A DNA stretch of 44,054 bases from Synergistaceae bacterium (lineage in GTDB: Bacteria; Synergistota; Synergistia; Synergistales; Aminobacteriaceae): assembly GCA_031276855.1 (NCBI GenBank), contig JAISMH010000076.1:1-44054 (forward strand), in the 5' to 3' direction. The notes beneath the pieces were generated by a model. That model saw only the letters and a program-made list of their open reading frames with translations, was not told where the DNA came from and did no database searches. This document shows positions 1-8,262 of the stretch, in pieces. Made by a program: the position numbers and the translations under genes. Position 1 is the stretch's first letter; each line of letters starts with the position of its first letter.

Positions 1-60
1 AATAACGGAATGACAGGAAACGACGGAATGATTCCGCGCATACTTCAGGAAAGGCAGTGA
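1..60 (+). CDS. C-terminal tail of an upstream gene, probably another conjugation gene
   Basis: The first 20 codons are open in frame 1 and end in TGA just before the trbF-like gene. The visible tail reads NNGMTGNDGM then IPRILQERQ. It is too short to identify. Position directly before trbF suggests a mating-pair-formation gene such as trbL (VirB6) or trbE, but that rests only on the usual order of trb clusters. The motif AATGACAGG seen here recurs between trbI and the next gene near 3430-3465. Confidence 0.35.
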   Translation, partial: NNGMTGNDGMIPRILQERQ

Positions 61-66
61 GAACGG

Positions 67-813
67 ATGGGTTTGTTTTCGCGGCGCGAGAAGAAGACGC
101 CGATTCTGGTGAAGGCGGACAACAGCGCGCTTTCGCTGGAGGCGATCGAAAAAACGGGGCAGGAGGCCTTCGAGAATAGCCCCTGGCAGCAGGCAAAAGA
201 AGGCCATATGGGCATTTATATGAGCTTGGCCTCTTCGGCGGCTCAATGGAGAACCGGCGTGTACGTCATGATGATTCTGTTGGCTCTGAGCGTGGGCTGC
301 AACGTTTACCTCGCGAACAGCGTCAGGGTTCGGCCCTATATCATTCAGGTCGACAGGCACGGCTACGCCATTCCCGTCAAGATGACCGAGGTGGCGAACG
401 TCGATCAGAGGGTCATCCTCGCTCAAGTCGGCCAGTTCATCTTCAACAGCAGGACGAGGGTGATGGATCGGCAGGCGCAGCTCCTTTTCTCCGAGGACGC
501 CTATCGATCCGTCGCCCGCAACAGCGAGGCCTCGAAGCGTCTCGACAACTATTTCCGTGGAGCGCCGCCCACCAGAGCCGCGCACCCGGTGCTGGTTCAG
601 CTCGAGTCGATTCTGCCTTTTTCGCGCCACACGTATCAGGCGAAGTGGGAGGAAGTGACGGAGAGCGACGCGCTGACGCTGTCGACCTCTTCATACACGG
701 GCTTGTTTACGGTCGCGATATCGCCGCCCACGGATATGGAGAACCTTCTGAGCAACCCGATGGGCATCTACATCACGGACTACAGCATCGAAACGGATAC
801 GCTACTAAACTGA
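67..813 (+). CDS. trbF: TrbF/VirB8-like conjugal transfer protein
   Basis: This is a 248-residue inner-membrane component of a conjugative type IV secretion system. VirB8-family proteins have a short cytoplasmic N-terminus, one membrane segment and a periplasmic NTF2-like domain that helps nucleate the channel. That layout is visible: a charged N-terminus, one hydrophobic segment near residues 65-86 (VYVMMILLALSVGCNVYLA), then the run VRPYIIQVDRHG, typical of the family where the periplasmic domain begins. Length fits TrbF. The start follows a GAGAACGG stretch. It is the first complete gene of a same-strand cluster with trbG and trbI, which supports the call. There are no missing parts that I can see. 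Confidence 0.82.
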   Translation: MGLFSRREKKTPILVKADNSALSLEAIEKTGQEAFENSPWQQAKEGHMGIYMSLASSAAQWRTGVYVMMILLALSVGCNVYLANSVRVRPYIIQVDRHGYAIPVKMTEVANVDQRVILAQVGQFIFNSRTRVMDRQAQLLFSEDAYRSVARNSEASKRLDNYFRGAPPTRAAHPVLVQLESILPFSRHTYQAKWEEVTESDALTLSTSSYTGLFTVAISPPTDMENLLSNPMGIYITDYSIETDTLLN

Positions 814-832
814 GAGTGGAGGAATGGGGAAT

Positions 833-2029
833 ATGTTCGGTAGGAACTTCCTGTCGCGTTTGCTTGAGACGGGGATGATTGCGTTGCTTTTCCTGGCGGT
901 CCTGACGAATCTGGCGCTTCCCGCGGCCCTCGCCGCGGAAGTGGGGCATTTCAGCCTCGACCCGAGCAACACCGATAACACAAACGCGTCTTTCGACGCG
1001 CTTGTCGAGCAGTACAAGGATATAGTGGGGTGGGGGGACAATCCTCTCGACTCGATGGCGCCGGTGCGGCTTCCGAACCGTCAGGTCGAAATTCAAAGGG
1101 ACAGCGCGGGCAACCCCATCGTCGAGGTCGAGGATCCGGAGGCCGCCGCCTTCGACGAGAAAATGAAAGCGATCGACAGGGTGCCGCCCCCGAGACCGGT
1201 GGACGAGGACGCCATCCGGCTGGCCAAGGCTTACCACACCGCGAAATCCGCCCCCAAGCCCTATATCACGACCAACGGGCGCCTGAATTTTTATTACGGC
1301 ACGATGACCCCGCGCGTGGTCTGCCGTCCTCTGCGGCTCACCGACATCGAGCTGGAGGCGGGGGAGCAGATCAAAAACGTCAATATTTCGGACTCCGCCC
1401 GCTGGTCCATATCGGGGGCCTGGAGCGGCGCGCCCGGTTCTCTGGTGACGCATATCATCGTCAAGCCCCAGCTTCCCGACATCGCGGCGAACCTTCTGCT
1501 CCACACCGACAGGCGTACTTACTCTCTCGAGCTGGTTTCCGTGGCGGAGGGGGAATATATGCCCTCTGTCGGGTTCGTTTACCCGGAGGAGATGCTCGTG
1601 TCGAAGGAGACCGAGGACGCGTCGTGGAAAGGCCTGTTTGCCCAGTACGAGGCCGAAGACAGGATGCTGGCCAAAGCGATGGCGGGCCAGACGTCCGGGG
1701 AGCAGGACGCGAGAAAGGTCGATCCGGCCAACATTTACCTCGATTACACGGTCAAGGTGACGAGGGGGCAGAGCACCCTTTCCTGGAAGCCCAAAAGCGT
1801 CTACGACGCCAACGGGAAAACCTACATCGTCATGCCCGAAACCATGAAGCTGACGGAGGCGCCGATTTTTTTCATCAAGCAGGGGACAAGGGAGAAGCTC
1901 ACCAATTACCGCGTTCTCAAAAACGTCTATATCATCGACCGCCTGTTCGACCTGGGGATACTGACCGTCGGGAAGGACAGGGTCGCCATTTACAGAAAAT
2001 CTCCGGTGGGCGGTCTCCCGTCTGAATAA
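833..2029 (+). CDS. trbG: TrbG/VirB9-like conjugal transfer protein
   Basis: VirB9/TrbG proteins form the periplasmic and outer-membrane ring of the conjugation core complex together with VirB7 and VirB10. An N-terminal signal sequence is visible, with a hydrophobic core (MIALLFLAVLTNLALPAAL) and a cleavage site after LAA. The C-terminal half carries VirB9-like beta-domain signatures: YITTNGRLNFYYG, SWKPKSVYDANGKTYIVMP and a closing GRVAIY-like strand (KDRVAIYRKS). I chose the ATG at 833 because GGAGG at 818-822 is about 10 bases upstream. The in-frame ATG at 824 is only one base from it. Length, about 398 residues, is at the upper end for TrbG. It lies between trbF and trbI. Confidence 0.82.
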   Translation: MFGRNFLSRLLETGMIALLFLAVLTNLALPAALAAEVGHFSLDPSNTDNTNASFDALVEQYKDIVGWGDNPLDSMAPVRLPNRQVEIQRDSAGNPIVEVEDPEAAAFDEKMKAIDRVPPPRPVDEDAIRLAKAYHTAKSAPKPYITTNGRLNFYYGTMTPRVVCRPLRLTDIELEAGEQIKNVNISDSARWSISGAWSGAPGSLVTHIIVKPQLPDIAANLLLHTDRRTYSLELVSVAEGEYMPSVGFVYPEEMLVSKETEDASWKGLFAQYEAEDRMLAKAMAGQTSGEQDARKVDPANIYLDYTVKVTRGQSTLSWKPKSVYDANGKTYIVMPETMKLTEAPIFFIKQGTREKLTNYRVLKNVYIIDRLFDLGILTVGKDRVAIYRKSPVGGLPSE

Positions 2030-2055
2030 GAGCGAAAAGGAGGGGATTCGTCAAG

Positions 2056-3423
2056 ATGGCTAACGGAACGGATAACGCAGGCAACGAAAAAATGCCGCCC
2101 GCTTCTCAGGCTTTTGGGGAGAAGCGAGGCTTCAGAAACGTACCCCGCAGCAACAGGATCATTTGGATCCTCATGATTGCCGGGATAGGCTCTTTCATTT
2201 TTATTTCATACCATCTCCTCGACACGTCCTCCCTGGGAGGAGTGGGCTCCGGCGGTATCGTTGACAACGATCCGGAGATCTCGTCCGCCGAGGGCGTGTA
2301 CAGCAACGCTTACGAGGATTTTGTAAGGAGGATCAAAGAGAACCGCAGCGAACCCGAGCGCGCCGGCGAGCTCCCCGCCGGATGGCGGACGGCGCCCGCC
2401 CGCGCGCCCGCGGCTTCTCAGCAGACGGCGCCTCGGCCTGCGCAACGTCAGCGGACGGAATCGTTCCTCGCGTCCGTGCCCAAAAACGTCAAGGTGGTGC
2501 AAAAACAGCCTTCGAAAGAGTATCTCCAGAGCCAGGCGCTTCTGGCCAGCGCGCTGACGGCGAATTCCGAGGTCAAATTGGACGCGTCGTCCGGGATTCG
2601 GCTTTCGGGAATGGGCGACGGGGCCTCTCGATCTCTCCTGGCGGCGCTGCCGGGCGACATGTCGTCTGCCGTCACCGACGCCATTTCATCCGCTTTTCCT
2701 TCATCCTTGCCTTCCCAGACGAACGGAGACGGCAATTCGTCCGCCATGGCGCATCAGGACAGAAACGATGCCTTCATTCAAAAGAGCCGGGCCCAGGCGG
2801 AGGGGAACGTCGATCAGGAATACGTCGCGTCGACCCGGCGCGCGCCGAGAGGGAAATACGAATTGATGGCGGGGAGCCTGATCAGCGGCATTCTGATGGG
2901 AGGCATCAACAGCGACACGCCGGGAACCGTTCTGGGGCAGATTTCCGAGAACGTTTACGACTCGGCCACGGGTTCTCACCTTCTCATTCCTCAGGGCGCC
3001 CGGATGGTCGGGACCTACGATTCCCACGTCGTCTACGGCCAGAACCGGCTCGTCGTCGTGTGGCAGAGAATCCTTTATCCCGACGGAACCTCGCTCAACC
3101 TGGGGGGAATGATCGGCGGGGATCAGGCCGGCAACGCGGGTTTCAAGCAGTATGTCGACAACCACTACAGCCGCCTGATCGGCGCGGCGCTTCTGGCGTC
3201 GGTCTTCACCGCCGCCGGGAAAATAGCGACCGATAACGACAAGGACGAAGAAGGGAACGAATCGAAGGCCGCGGAAGCGGTCATGGAGACGATGTCGCAG
3301 TTGGGCGCGAAACTCGCGGAAAGGAACATGAACGTTTCGCCCACGCTGAGAATAAAGCCGGGATACCGCTTCAGCGTCGTCACCACGAAAGACATCGCCT
3401 TTGCCGAGCCCTATCGGGAATGA
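2056..3423 (+). CDS. trbI: TrbI/VirB10-like conjugal transfer protein
   Basis: TrbI/VirB10 spans from the inner membrane to the outer-membrane channel and senses energy from the ATPases. The 455-residue product has a cytoplasmic N-terminus, one membrane segment near residues 35-55 (IIWILMIAGIGSFIFISYHLL), a long Pro/Ala/Gln-rich periplasmic linker, and the conserved TrbI beta-barrel domain. That domain shows GSLISGILMGGINSDTPG, GSHLLIPQGARMVGTYDS and NLGGMIGGDQAGNAGFKQYVD. It ends with RFSVVTTKDIAFAEPY, the usual family ending. AAAAGGAGGGG upstream is a strong ribosome site. This is the most secure assignment of the conjugation cluster. Confidence 0.9.
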   Translation: MANGTDNAGNEKMPPASQAFGEKRGFRNVPRSNRIIWILMIAGIGSFIFISYHLLDTSSLGGVGSGGIVDNDPEISSAEGVYSNAYEDFVRRIKENRSEPERAGELPAGWRTAPARAPAASQQTAPRPAQRQRTESFLASVPKNVKVVQKQPSKEYLQSQALLASALTANSEVKLDASSGIRLSGMGDGASRSLLAALPGDMSSAVTDAISSAFPSSLPSQTNGDGNSSAMAHQDRNDAFIQKSRAQAEGNVDQEYVASTRRAPRGKYELMAGSLISGILMGGINSDTPGTVLGQISENVYDSATGSHLLIPQGARMVGTYDSHVVYGQNRLVVVWQRILYPDGTSLNLGGMIGGDQAGNAGFKQYVDNHYSRLIGAALLASVFTAAGKIATDNDKDEEGNESKAAEAVMETMSQLGAKLAERNMNVSPTLRIKPGYRFSVVTTKDIAFAEPYRE

Positions 3424-3489
3424 CGGGGGCATGACAGGAATGGGAATGACAGGCATGACAATAATAAAAACGGAACGGGAGAATGGCGT

Positions 3490-3750
3490 ATGATACGTCT
3501 GAAGTACGTGTTCTTTTTTATCACCGTAACCGCCCTGGCGGCGTTTTCTTTTGGCTTTTACGCCGGGTATTTCGGAGCGCGCAATGTTTTTCTGGGCCAG
3601 CAGCTCGAGCACTGGACGCAGCAGATGGCGCTGCGGGCCGCCGCCTTTGCCCACCCGACGATCAGCGGCGACATCGGGGGGAAAGACGCCGTCAGGAACA
3701 TCACCCGCCGCTGGGGGACGAGCGGAGACATTCGGAGAAGCGTGCCGTGA
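3490..3750 (+). CDS. Small membrane protein of the conjugation cluster, function unknown
   Basis: The 86-residue product has an N-terminal hydrophobic segment (residues 5-30, YVFFFITVTALAAFSFGFYAGYF) and a hydrophilic remainder rich in Ala, His and Arg. I cannot name a family. GGGAG at 3477-3481 lies 8 bases before this ATG, which decides this start over an out-of-frame ATG at 3483. The stop codon overlaps the GTG of traF in a GTGA, so translation of the two is probably coupled. In other trb/tra clusters a small exported or membrane protein (TrbK-like entry-exclusion, TraC-like) can sit here. No lipobox cysteine is present, so TrbK is not supported. Confidence 0.6.
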   Translation: MIRLKYVFFFITVTALAAFSFGFYAGYFGARNVFLGQQLEHWTQQMALRAAAFAHPTISGDIGGKDAVRNITRRWGTSGDIRRSVP

Positions 3751-4262
3751 AGACGAACAAAAAAACGCTGAGAAACGTGACGGCGCTCGTATTGTGCGCG
3801 GGCGCCGCTGTCGTGCCGTTTTTGTTCCTGGGACTCAGGCTCAACCTCACCCCTTCTCACGTGCCTGCCGGATTTTGGCGGGCCCGCCCCGCCGCCTCCG
3901 CGGGGCCCGTCCGGGTCGGCGACGTGATCACCTACGACGTCCGCGAATTTTACGCCGCCGAGCCGCGGATAGCCGAGGAGCGCATGACTTTCGCGGCTCC
4001 GCGCGTCATCAAAAGAGTCGCCGCGCTTCCCGGCGCTCTGATCGATCTGTCGGGCGACACGTTCGTCGTGGACGGAAAAGCGTATCCCAGGGCGCGCCGC
4101 GCGGGAAACACGTGGAGCAAAGTGGATTACCCCCTGGTGGTTCCGGAAGGAACCGTGTGGCTGATGGACGATGTCCTGGCGGCCTACGACTCGCGCTACC
4201 ACGGCCCTCTGCCCATGCGTCTCATCAAGGAGAAGAACGAGCCCCTTTGGGTTTGGGAATAA
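3747..4262 (+). CDS. traF: TraF-type S26 peptidase for conjugal pilin maturation
   Basis: TraF-type signal peptidases (family S26C) process and cyclise TrbC-like pilins of IncP and Ti-type conjugation systems. The 171-residue product has a membrane anchor (residues 10-32), then LNLTPSHVPAGFW with Ser37. Lys89 lies in RVIKRVAALPG. As I recall, the Ser/Lys pair of RP4 TraF has the same numbers. The C-terminal DSRYHGPLPMRLI matches the conserved SRYxGP box. The start is GTG at 3747, overlapping the previous stop by two bases. No trbC pilin gene is in the window, so it should lie to the left. It is followed by traB as in Ti-plasmid traF-traB. Confidence 0.87.
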   Translation: MKTNKKTLRNVTALVLCAGAAVVPFLFLGLRLNLTPSHVPAGFWRARPAASAGPVRVGDVITYDVREFYAAEPRIAEERMTFAAPRVIKRVAALPGALIDLSGDTFVVDGKAYPRARRAGNTWSKVDYPLVVPEGTVWLMDDVLAAYDSRYHGPLPMRLIKEKNEPLWVWE

Positions 4263-4275
4263 AGGTCGTCACGCC

Positions 4276-4385
4276 ATGATACCTCATGCCAGGATACCCC
4301 GTACCGCGATACCCCGCGCCATGATACCCCCTGCCGGGGCGCCCCGTTCCGGGACATCTCGATTCAGGATGCTCCGATTCAGGAT
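4276..4385 (+). repeat. 15-bp tandem repeat, about 7 units, at the traB N-terminus
   Basis: Degenerate units of the form ATGATACCYCRTGCC recur every 15 bases from 4276, best conserved in the first four and decaying rightward. They encode a pentapeptide series of the type (M/R/A)IP(H/R/P)x before the first membrane helix. The array contains two of the candidate start codons and one lies at its end, so gain or loss of units would change the N-terminus without shifting frame. Confidence 0.85.
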
Positions 4386-5571
4386 TTTGTTTCCGATTGT
4401 CTGCGCGCTCCTCATCGGCCTGAGCACGGGGGTGCGCTCTCTCAATTTTGCCGTTTTATTTTTTGTTCCCGTCGTCTGGTTCTCGGCCCCCTCGCGCCTT
4501 TCCGCCTATCTTGCCGCGCTCGCCTTTTATCTGTCCAATTCCTACGGTATCGTCACGGGCGCGGCCATCTATTTCAGCCTGGGCCTGCCGGCCTGGAGCT
4601 CGGTGCGCTATCTGTCGCTGCTCTGGGTGGGGTCGTCTCTGACGCTCGCCCTGCCCTGGGGGCTTCTGTGGACGGCCCCCGGCGCGCCGTTCCGCTCGAA
4701 GGCGCTGCGGGTGCTGGGGGTTTTCGTTCTCCTGACGCTCCCGCCCGTCGGGATGTGGGGGTGGACAAGTCCTCTTTTGTGCGCCGGGTATCTCCTTCCT
4801 TACACGCGGGAGGCGGGGATCGTCCTGCTTCTGATCGCCTGGCCGGCGCTCTGGCACTGCGCGGAACAAAGGCGCGGCGCGTTTTTGACGGTACTCGTCG
4901 TGCTCACCCTTTACGCCGCTTACATGTCCCCGTCGTCGCGGCTTCAGGCCCGGAGCCCGGAGAACTGGAAGGGGATATACACCCCTTTCGGACTGCTCTA
5001 CAGCGGCAGCAGCGACGCGCTGAGCGCGTACATGCGGTATCGGGTCCTGTCCGTCATACTGGCGAAGACGACGGAAAAGTACATCGTCCTTCCCGAGACG
5101 ATCGCGGGGTGGTGGGGCAGCCCCACCGAGGATCTGTGGCGTCCGACGACGGATCTCTTCGCCTCGCAGGGCCGGACTTTTTTCGTCGGCGCGGAGACCA
5201 CTCTGAGGGGAACGAAAAAGTATTATAACGTGGTGCAGATCCGGGGCGGCAACACCGGCACGGTCAGGCAGCGCTACACCGTGCCGATTTCCATGTGGAA
5301 TCCTTTCCGGGAAGACAGCGTCGTGGCGGATTGGTTCGGAGGGAACGGCATCGCGAAGGTCGACGGCTTGTCGGTGGGGGTGCTGGTCTGCTACGAACCG
5401 TTCATCTACTACCCCTGCCTCATGACGCTGACGCGCCGCCCGGACGTGCTGGTCGCCATATCGAACAGCTGGTGGAGCCGGACGACGAACATACCCATGC
5501 TGTCCGACAAGAGCGTCACAAGCTGGGCGCTGCTCTTCGACGTGCCTCTGGTGCTGTCGAAAAACATTTGA
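4276..5571 (+). CDS. traB: TraB-like conjugal transfer protein (carbon-nitrogen hydrolase fold)
   Basis: Ti-plasmid-type TraB combines several membrane helices with a nitrilase-like domain and raises conjugation efficiency; its substrate is unknown. Hydrophobic helices fill residues about 35-230, then the hydrolase domain shows VLPETIAGWW (Glu274) and VLVCYEPF (Cys372). At the usual Lys position (VRQRYTVP) there is Gln/Arg, which TraB proteins also show as far as I remember. ISNSWWSRTTNIP follows Cys372. The start is unsure: seven 15-bp repeats cover the first 35 codons, and in-frame ATGs occur at 4276, 4321 and 4369. I give 4276, the first ATG after the traF stop. Confidence 0.78.
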   Translation: MIPHARIPRTAIPRAMIPPAGAPRSGTSRFRMLRFRILFPIVCALLIGLSTGVRSLNFAVLFFVPVVWFSAPSRLSAYLAALAFYLSNSYGIVTGAAIYFSLGLPAWSSVRYLSLLWVGSSLTLALPWGLLWTAPGAPFRSKALRVLGVFVLLTLPPVGMWGWTSPLLCAGYLLPYTREAGIVLLLIAWPALWHCAEQRRGAFLTVLVVLTLYAAYMSPSSRLQARSPENWKGIYTPFGLLYSGSSDALSAYMRYRVLSVILAKTTEKYIVLPETIAGWWGSPTEDLWRPTTDLFASQGRTFFVGAETTLRGTKKYYNVVQIRGGNTGTVRQRYTVPISMWNPFREDSVVADWFGGNGIAKVDGLSVGVLVCYEPFIYYPCLMTLTRRPDVLVAISNSWWSRTTNIPMLSDKSVTSWALLFDVPLVLSKNI

Positions 5572-5592
5572 CGGGATTCCCGTTTTATTATT
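5571..5592 (+). terminator. Weak terminator-like hairpin after traB
   Basis: ACGGG, loop ATT, CCCGT, followed by TTTATTATT, begins on the last base of the traB stop codon. The stem is only 5 bp, so termination may be partial. It is the only termination-like signal between the conjugation cluster and the histidine kinase gene. Confidence 0.35.
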
Positions 5593-5610
5593 GAGGAAGA
5601 AGCAAATGAG

Positions 5611-8262
5611 ATGGACTTCAAAAATCTGACCACCAGGGCGAAGCTGATTCTGAGTTTTTCCGTGATCGTCCTCGCCAACATGGCCTTCGGATCCTACGTC
5701 ATCAGCGCCCTGTCCGAGATGTACGTCAGGCTGGTTTTCGCGAACTCGTGGACGGACGTGATCTTCCGCCTGAGCGAGATGAGCCGCCAGGTCACGACCG
5801 TCAGAAGGTACGGTTTGGATTATCTTTTGCGGCTCAGCCCGGAGAAGGATCTCCTCCGGAAAAGGGAAGACCTCATTCTTTCCATCGAAAATCACCTGAG
5901 CAAATATGAAAAAGAGGTTCTGACGACCGAATACGACATGCAGGAACAAAAAAATCGGGATCTGGAGCTGATAGAAGACGCGAAGCAGCGGTGGGACGCA
6001 TACCGGATTTTGTCGGATAAAGTCGTGGCGCTGTGCGAGGCGGAGCAGTTCAAGGAGGCCCGGATACTTGCCAACGGCGATTCTTTTGCCGCCTGCAACG
6101 CGCTGGAGAGCGCCATAGAGGCGCTCATCAAGTTCAACCGGGACGGCACGGAATACGAAAAGGGCTTCAGTGCCCAAGTTTACGCGTCGGCCCGCAGAAT
6201 GACCGCCCTGGCTCTGGCCGTCGTGAGCGTCTTTTCCGTCGCCGTCACGATTTATCTTTCGCGCCAGGTCAGACGGTCCATCAACGAACTGCTCAGGGTC
6301 TCGAAGGCCGTGGGGGAGGGCAATTTCGACGTCTCCGCGGCCATTTTCGCCAGAGACGATTTTGGAGTCCTCTCGGCGCAGTACAACGATACGATAGCCA
6401 AAATCAAAGACCTCGTGGCCGAAACCGAAAAACACCGGAGGGAAGCCGAGGACGCCACGGCCGCCAAAAGCCGTTTCCTGGCCTCCATGAGTCACGAAAT
6501 CCGCACGCCCATGAACGCCATTATCGGCATGAGCGACCTGATGCGGACGGACAACCTCGACGAGACGCAAAAAAGCTATTTCGAGGACATCAAGGCGATG
6601 TCCCGCGCGCTGCTGCAGATCATCAACGACATTCTGGACTCCTCGAAGATCGAGGCCGGCAAGATGGACATTATCCCGACGAACTTCAGCCTGCGCAAGA
6701 TGGTGAAGAGCGTCTGTTCGATAGGACAGTACCTTGCGGAGACCAGGAACCTGCGGTTTTCGTGCGAGGTCGGCGACGGCGTTCCCGACGCGCTTTTCGG
6801 GGACGAGGTTCGGATTCGCCAAATCCTCACCAACATCGTGAACAACGCCGTCAAGTACACCCCGGAGGGCTGGGTGAGCGTTCGGGTGGAACGCGGCGGG
6901 CGGGAAGGGACCCCGGGCGTCCTTTTCGTCGTCTCGGACTCGGGGATGGGGATAAAGAAGGAGGAACTGCCGAACCTCTTCGAGGCCTTCGAGCGTTTGG
7001 ACAAGGTGAAGAACCGCACGGTCGTCGGCACCGGGCTGGGGCTCTCCATCACGAAAAAGCTCGTGGAGATGATGGAGGGAACCGTCACCGTGGAAAGCGA
7101 GTACGGCAAGGGAAGCGTTTTCAGCGTTTTTTTGCCTCTCCCGGAGGGAAACCCGGACATGGCGGACCGGGAGGAAACCCCGCCGGTCATGGCGGAGGGC
7201 GCGAATGTGCTTGTGGCGGACGACAACGCCGTCAATATCTCCGTTGCCCGCGGGTATCTCATGCGGCACGGCATAGAGCCCGACATCGCCGCGGACGGCG
7301 CCGAGGCGCTGAAAATGGTACAGGAAAAACGCTACGACCTGGTTTTTATGGATCACATGATGCCCGTCATGGACGGGCTGGAGTCCATAGCGCGCATCCG
7401 GGCCCTGGGGGGCGGATACGCGGATTTGCCCATCGTCGTCCTCAGCGCCAACGTGATTTCCGACGCGGTGAAATCGTTCTTCGACGCCGGGGCGAACGAT
7501 TTTCTCGCCAAGCCCATCGAGGGGAAAAATCTGAACGAAATGCTCGCCCGCTGGCTTCCTCCCGAAAAAACGAGAACGGGAGAAATCTCCGAAGAAGCGG
7601 CGCCGGGCGCCGAAGACGGGGACTTCGTGCGGGCGCTGTCGGAGATCGGCCTGAACGCGGCCCAGGGGTTTCGCTACACGGGCGGCAGGGAAGCGTACCT
7701 TCAAATTCTGCGTCAGACGTGCGCCGAACTGCCCATCGCGGCCGCGGCCGTCATGTCTTTTTTGGAGGCCGGGGACCTGCGCCAGTACGCGATCCGCGTC
7801 CACGCGATGAAGTCCGTGTTCGCGATGATCGGTGCCGAGAACGTCTCGAAGGCGGCCTATAAGCTGGAAATGGCGGCGAAGTCCGGGGACGGGGACACGT
7901 GCCGCGCCGAGACCGAGGCGTTGTGCGGCGCGGCGCTGTCCTTTCGCGAAAAGTTTCTGAGCACGCCCTTCGCGGAGGAGAAATCCGCGGAAAAGGAAAA
8001 AGTGGGCGCGGAAGAACTGAGGCAAAGTCTCGAAGCCCTGAAAGAAAACTGTCTGTTCGGCAAGACGGGCGAGATCGACGCCCTGGCGGAGACGCTGAAA
8101 CGCGCAAGCCTGAACGAAGAGGTCGACGCGCGGCTGGGGGAAATTCTGCGCCTGCTGAATTTCTTCGACTATGAGACGGCGGCCGAGCGGGCGGACGCAT
8201 TGCTGAACGCGCTGCCGGCCCTTTCAGAAAAATCGAGAGGGGCTTCCGACGCGGAATCATGA
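5611..8262 (+). CDS. Hybrid sensor histidine kinase with receiver and HPt domains
   Basis: This 883-residue inner-membrane kinase passes a phosphate His-Asp-His inside one chain. In order: TM1 (about 10-32), a helical periplasmic region (33-190) like a four-helix-bundle sensor, TM2 (about 193-214), HAMP (about 215-268), HisKA with MSHEIRTPMNAIIG (His295), and HATPase with NIVNNAVKYTPEG, DSGMGI and GTGLGLSI. Then come a receiver with DLVFMDHMMPVMDG (Asp581) and an HPt-like region with YAIRVHAMKS (His731). No DNA-binding response regulator lies nearby, so the output partner is unknown. The stop overlaps the next start (ATGA), tying it to the MFS fusion gene. Confidence 0.9.
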   Translation: MDFKNLTTRAKLILSFSVIVLANMAFGSYVISALSEMYVRLVFANSWTDVIFRLSEMSRQVTTVRRYGLDYLLRLSPEKDLLRKREDLILSIENHLSKYEKEVLTTEYDMQEQKNRDLELIEDAKQRWDAYRILSDKVVALCEAEQFKEARILANGDSFAACNALESAIEALIKFNRDGTEYEKGFSAQVYASARRMTALALAVVSVFSVAVTIYLSRQVRRSINELLRVSKAVGEGNFDVSAAIFARDDFGVLSAQYNDTIAKIKDLVAETEKHRREAEDATAAKSRFLASMSHEIRTPMNAIIGMSDLMRTDNLDETQKSYFEDIKAMSRALLQIINDILDSSKIEAGKMDIIPTNFSLRKMVKSVCSIGQYLAETRNLRFSCEVGDGVPDALFGDEVRIRQILTNIVNNAVKYTPEGWVSVRVERGGREGTPGVLFVVSDSGMGIKKEELPNLFEAFERLDKVKNRTVVGTGLGLSITKKLVEMMEGTVTVESEYGKGSVFSVFLPLPEGNPDMADREETPPVMAEGANVLVADDNAVNISVARGYLMRHGIEPDIAADGAEALKMVQEKRYDLVFMDHMMPVMDGLESIARIRALGGGYADLPIVVLSANVISDAVKSFFDAGANDFLAKPIEGKNLNEMLARWLPPEKTRTGEISEEAAPGAEDGDFVRALSEIGLNAAQGFRYTGGREAYLQILRQTCAELPIAAAAVMSFLEAGDLRQYAIRVHAMKSVFAMIGAENVSKAAYKLEMAAKSGDGDTCRAETEALCGAALSFREKFLSTPFAEEKSAEKEKVGAEELRQSLEALKENCLFGKTGEIDALAETLKRASLNEEVDARLGEILRLLNFFDYETAAERADALLNALPALSEKSRGASDAES

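Noticed and set aside
4456-8025. Very long minus-strand open frame (over 1100 codons) opposite traB and the kinase gene
   Set aside because: It runs antisense to two well-supported genes, has no recognisable motifs and is rich in Arg, Gly and His, typical of high-GC shadow frames.
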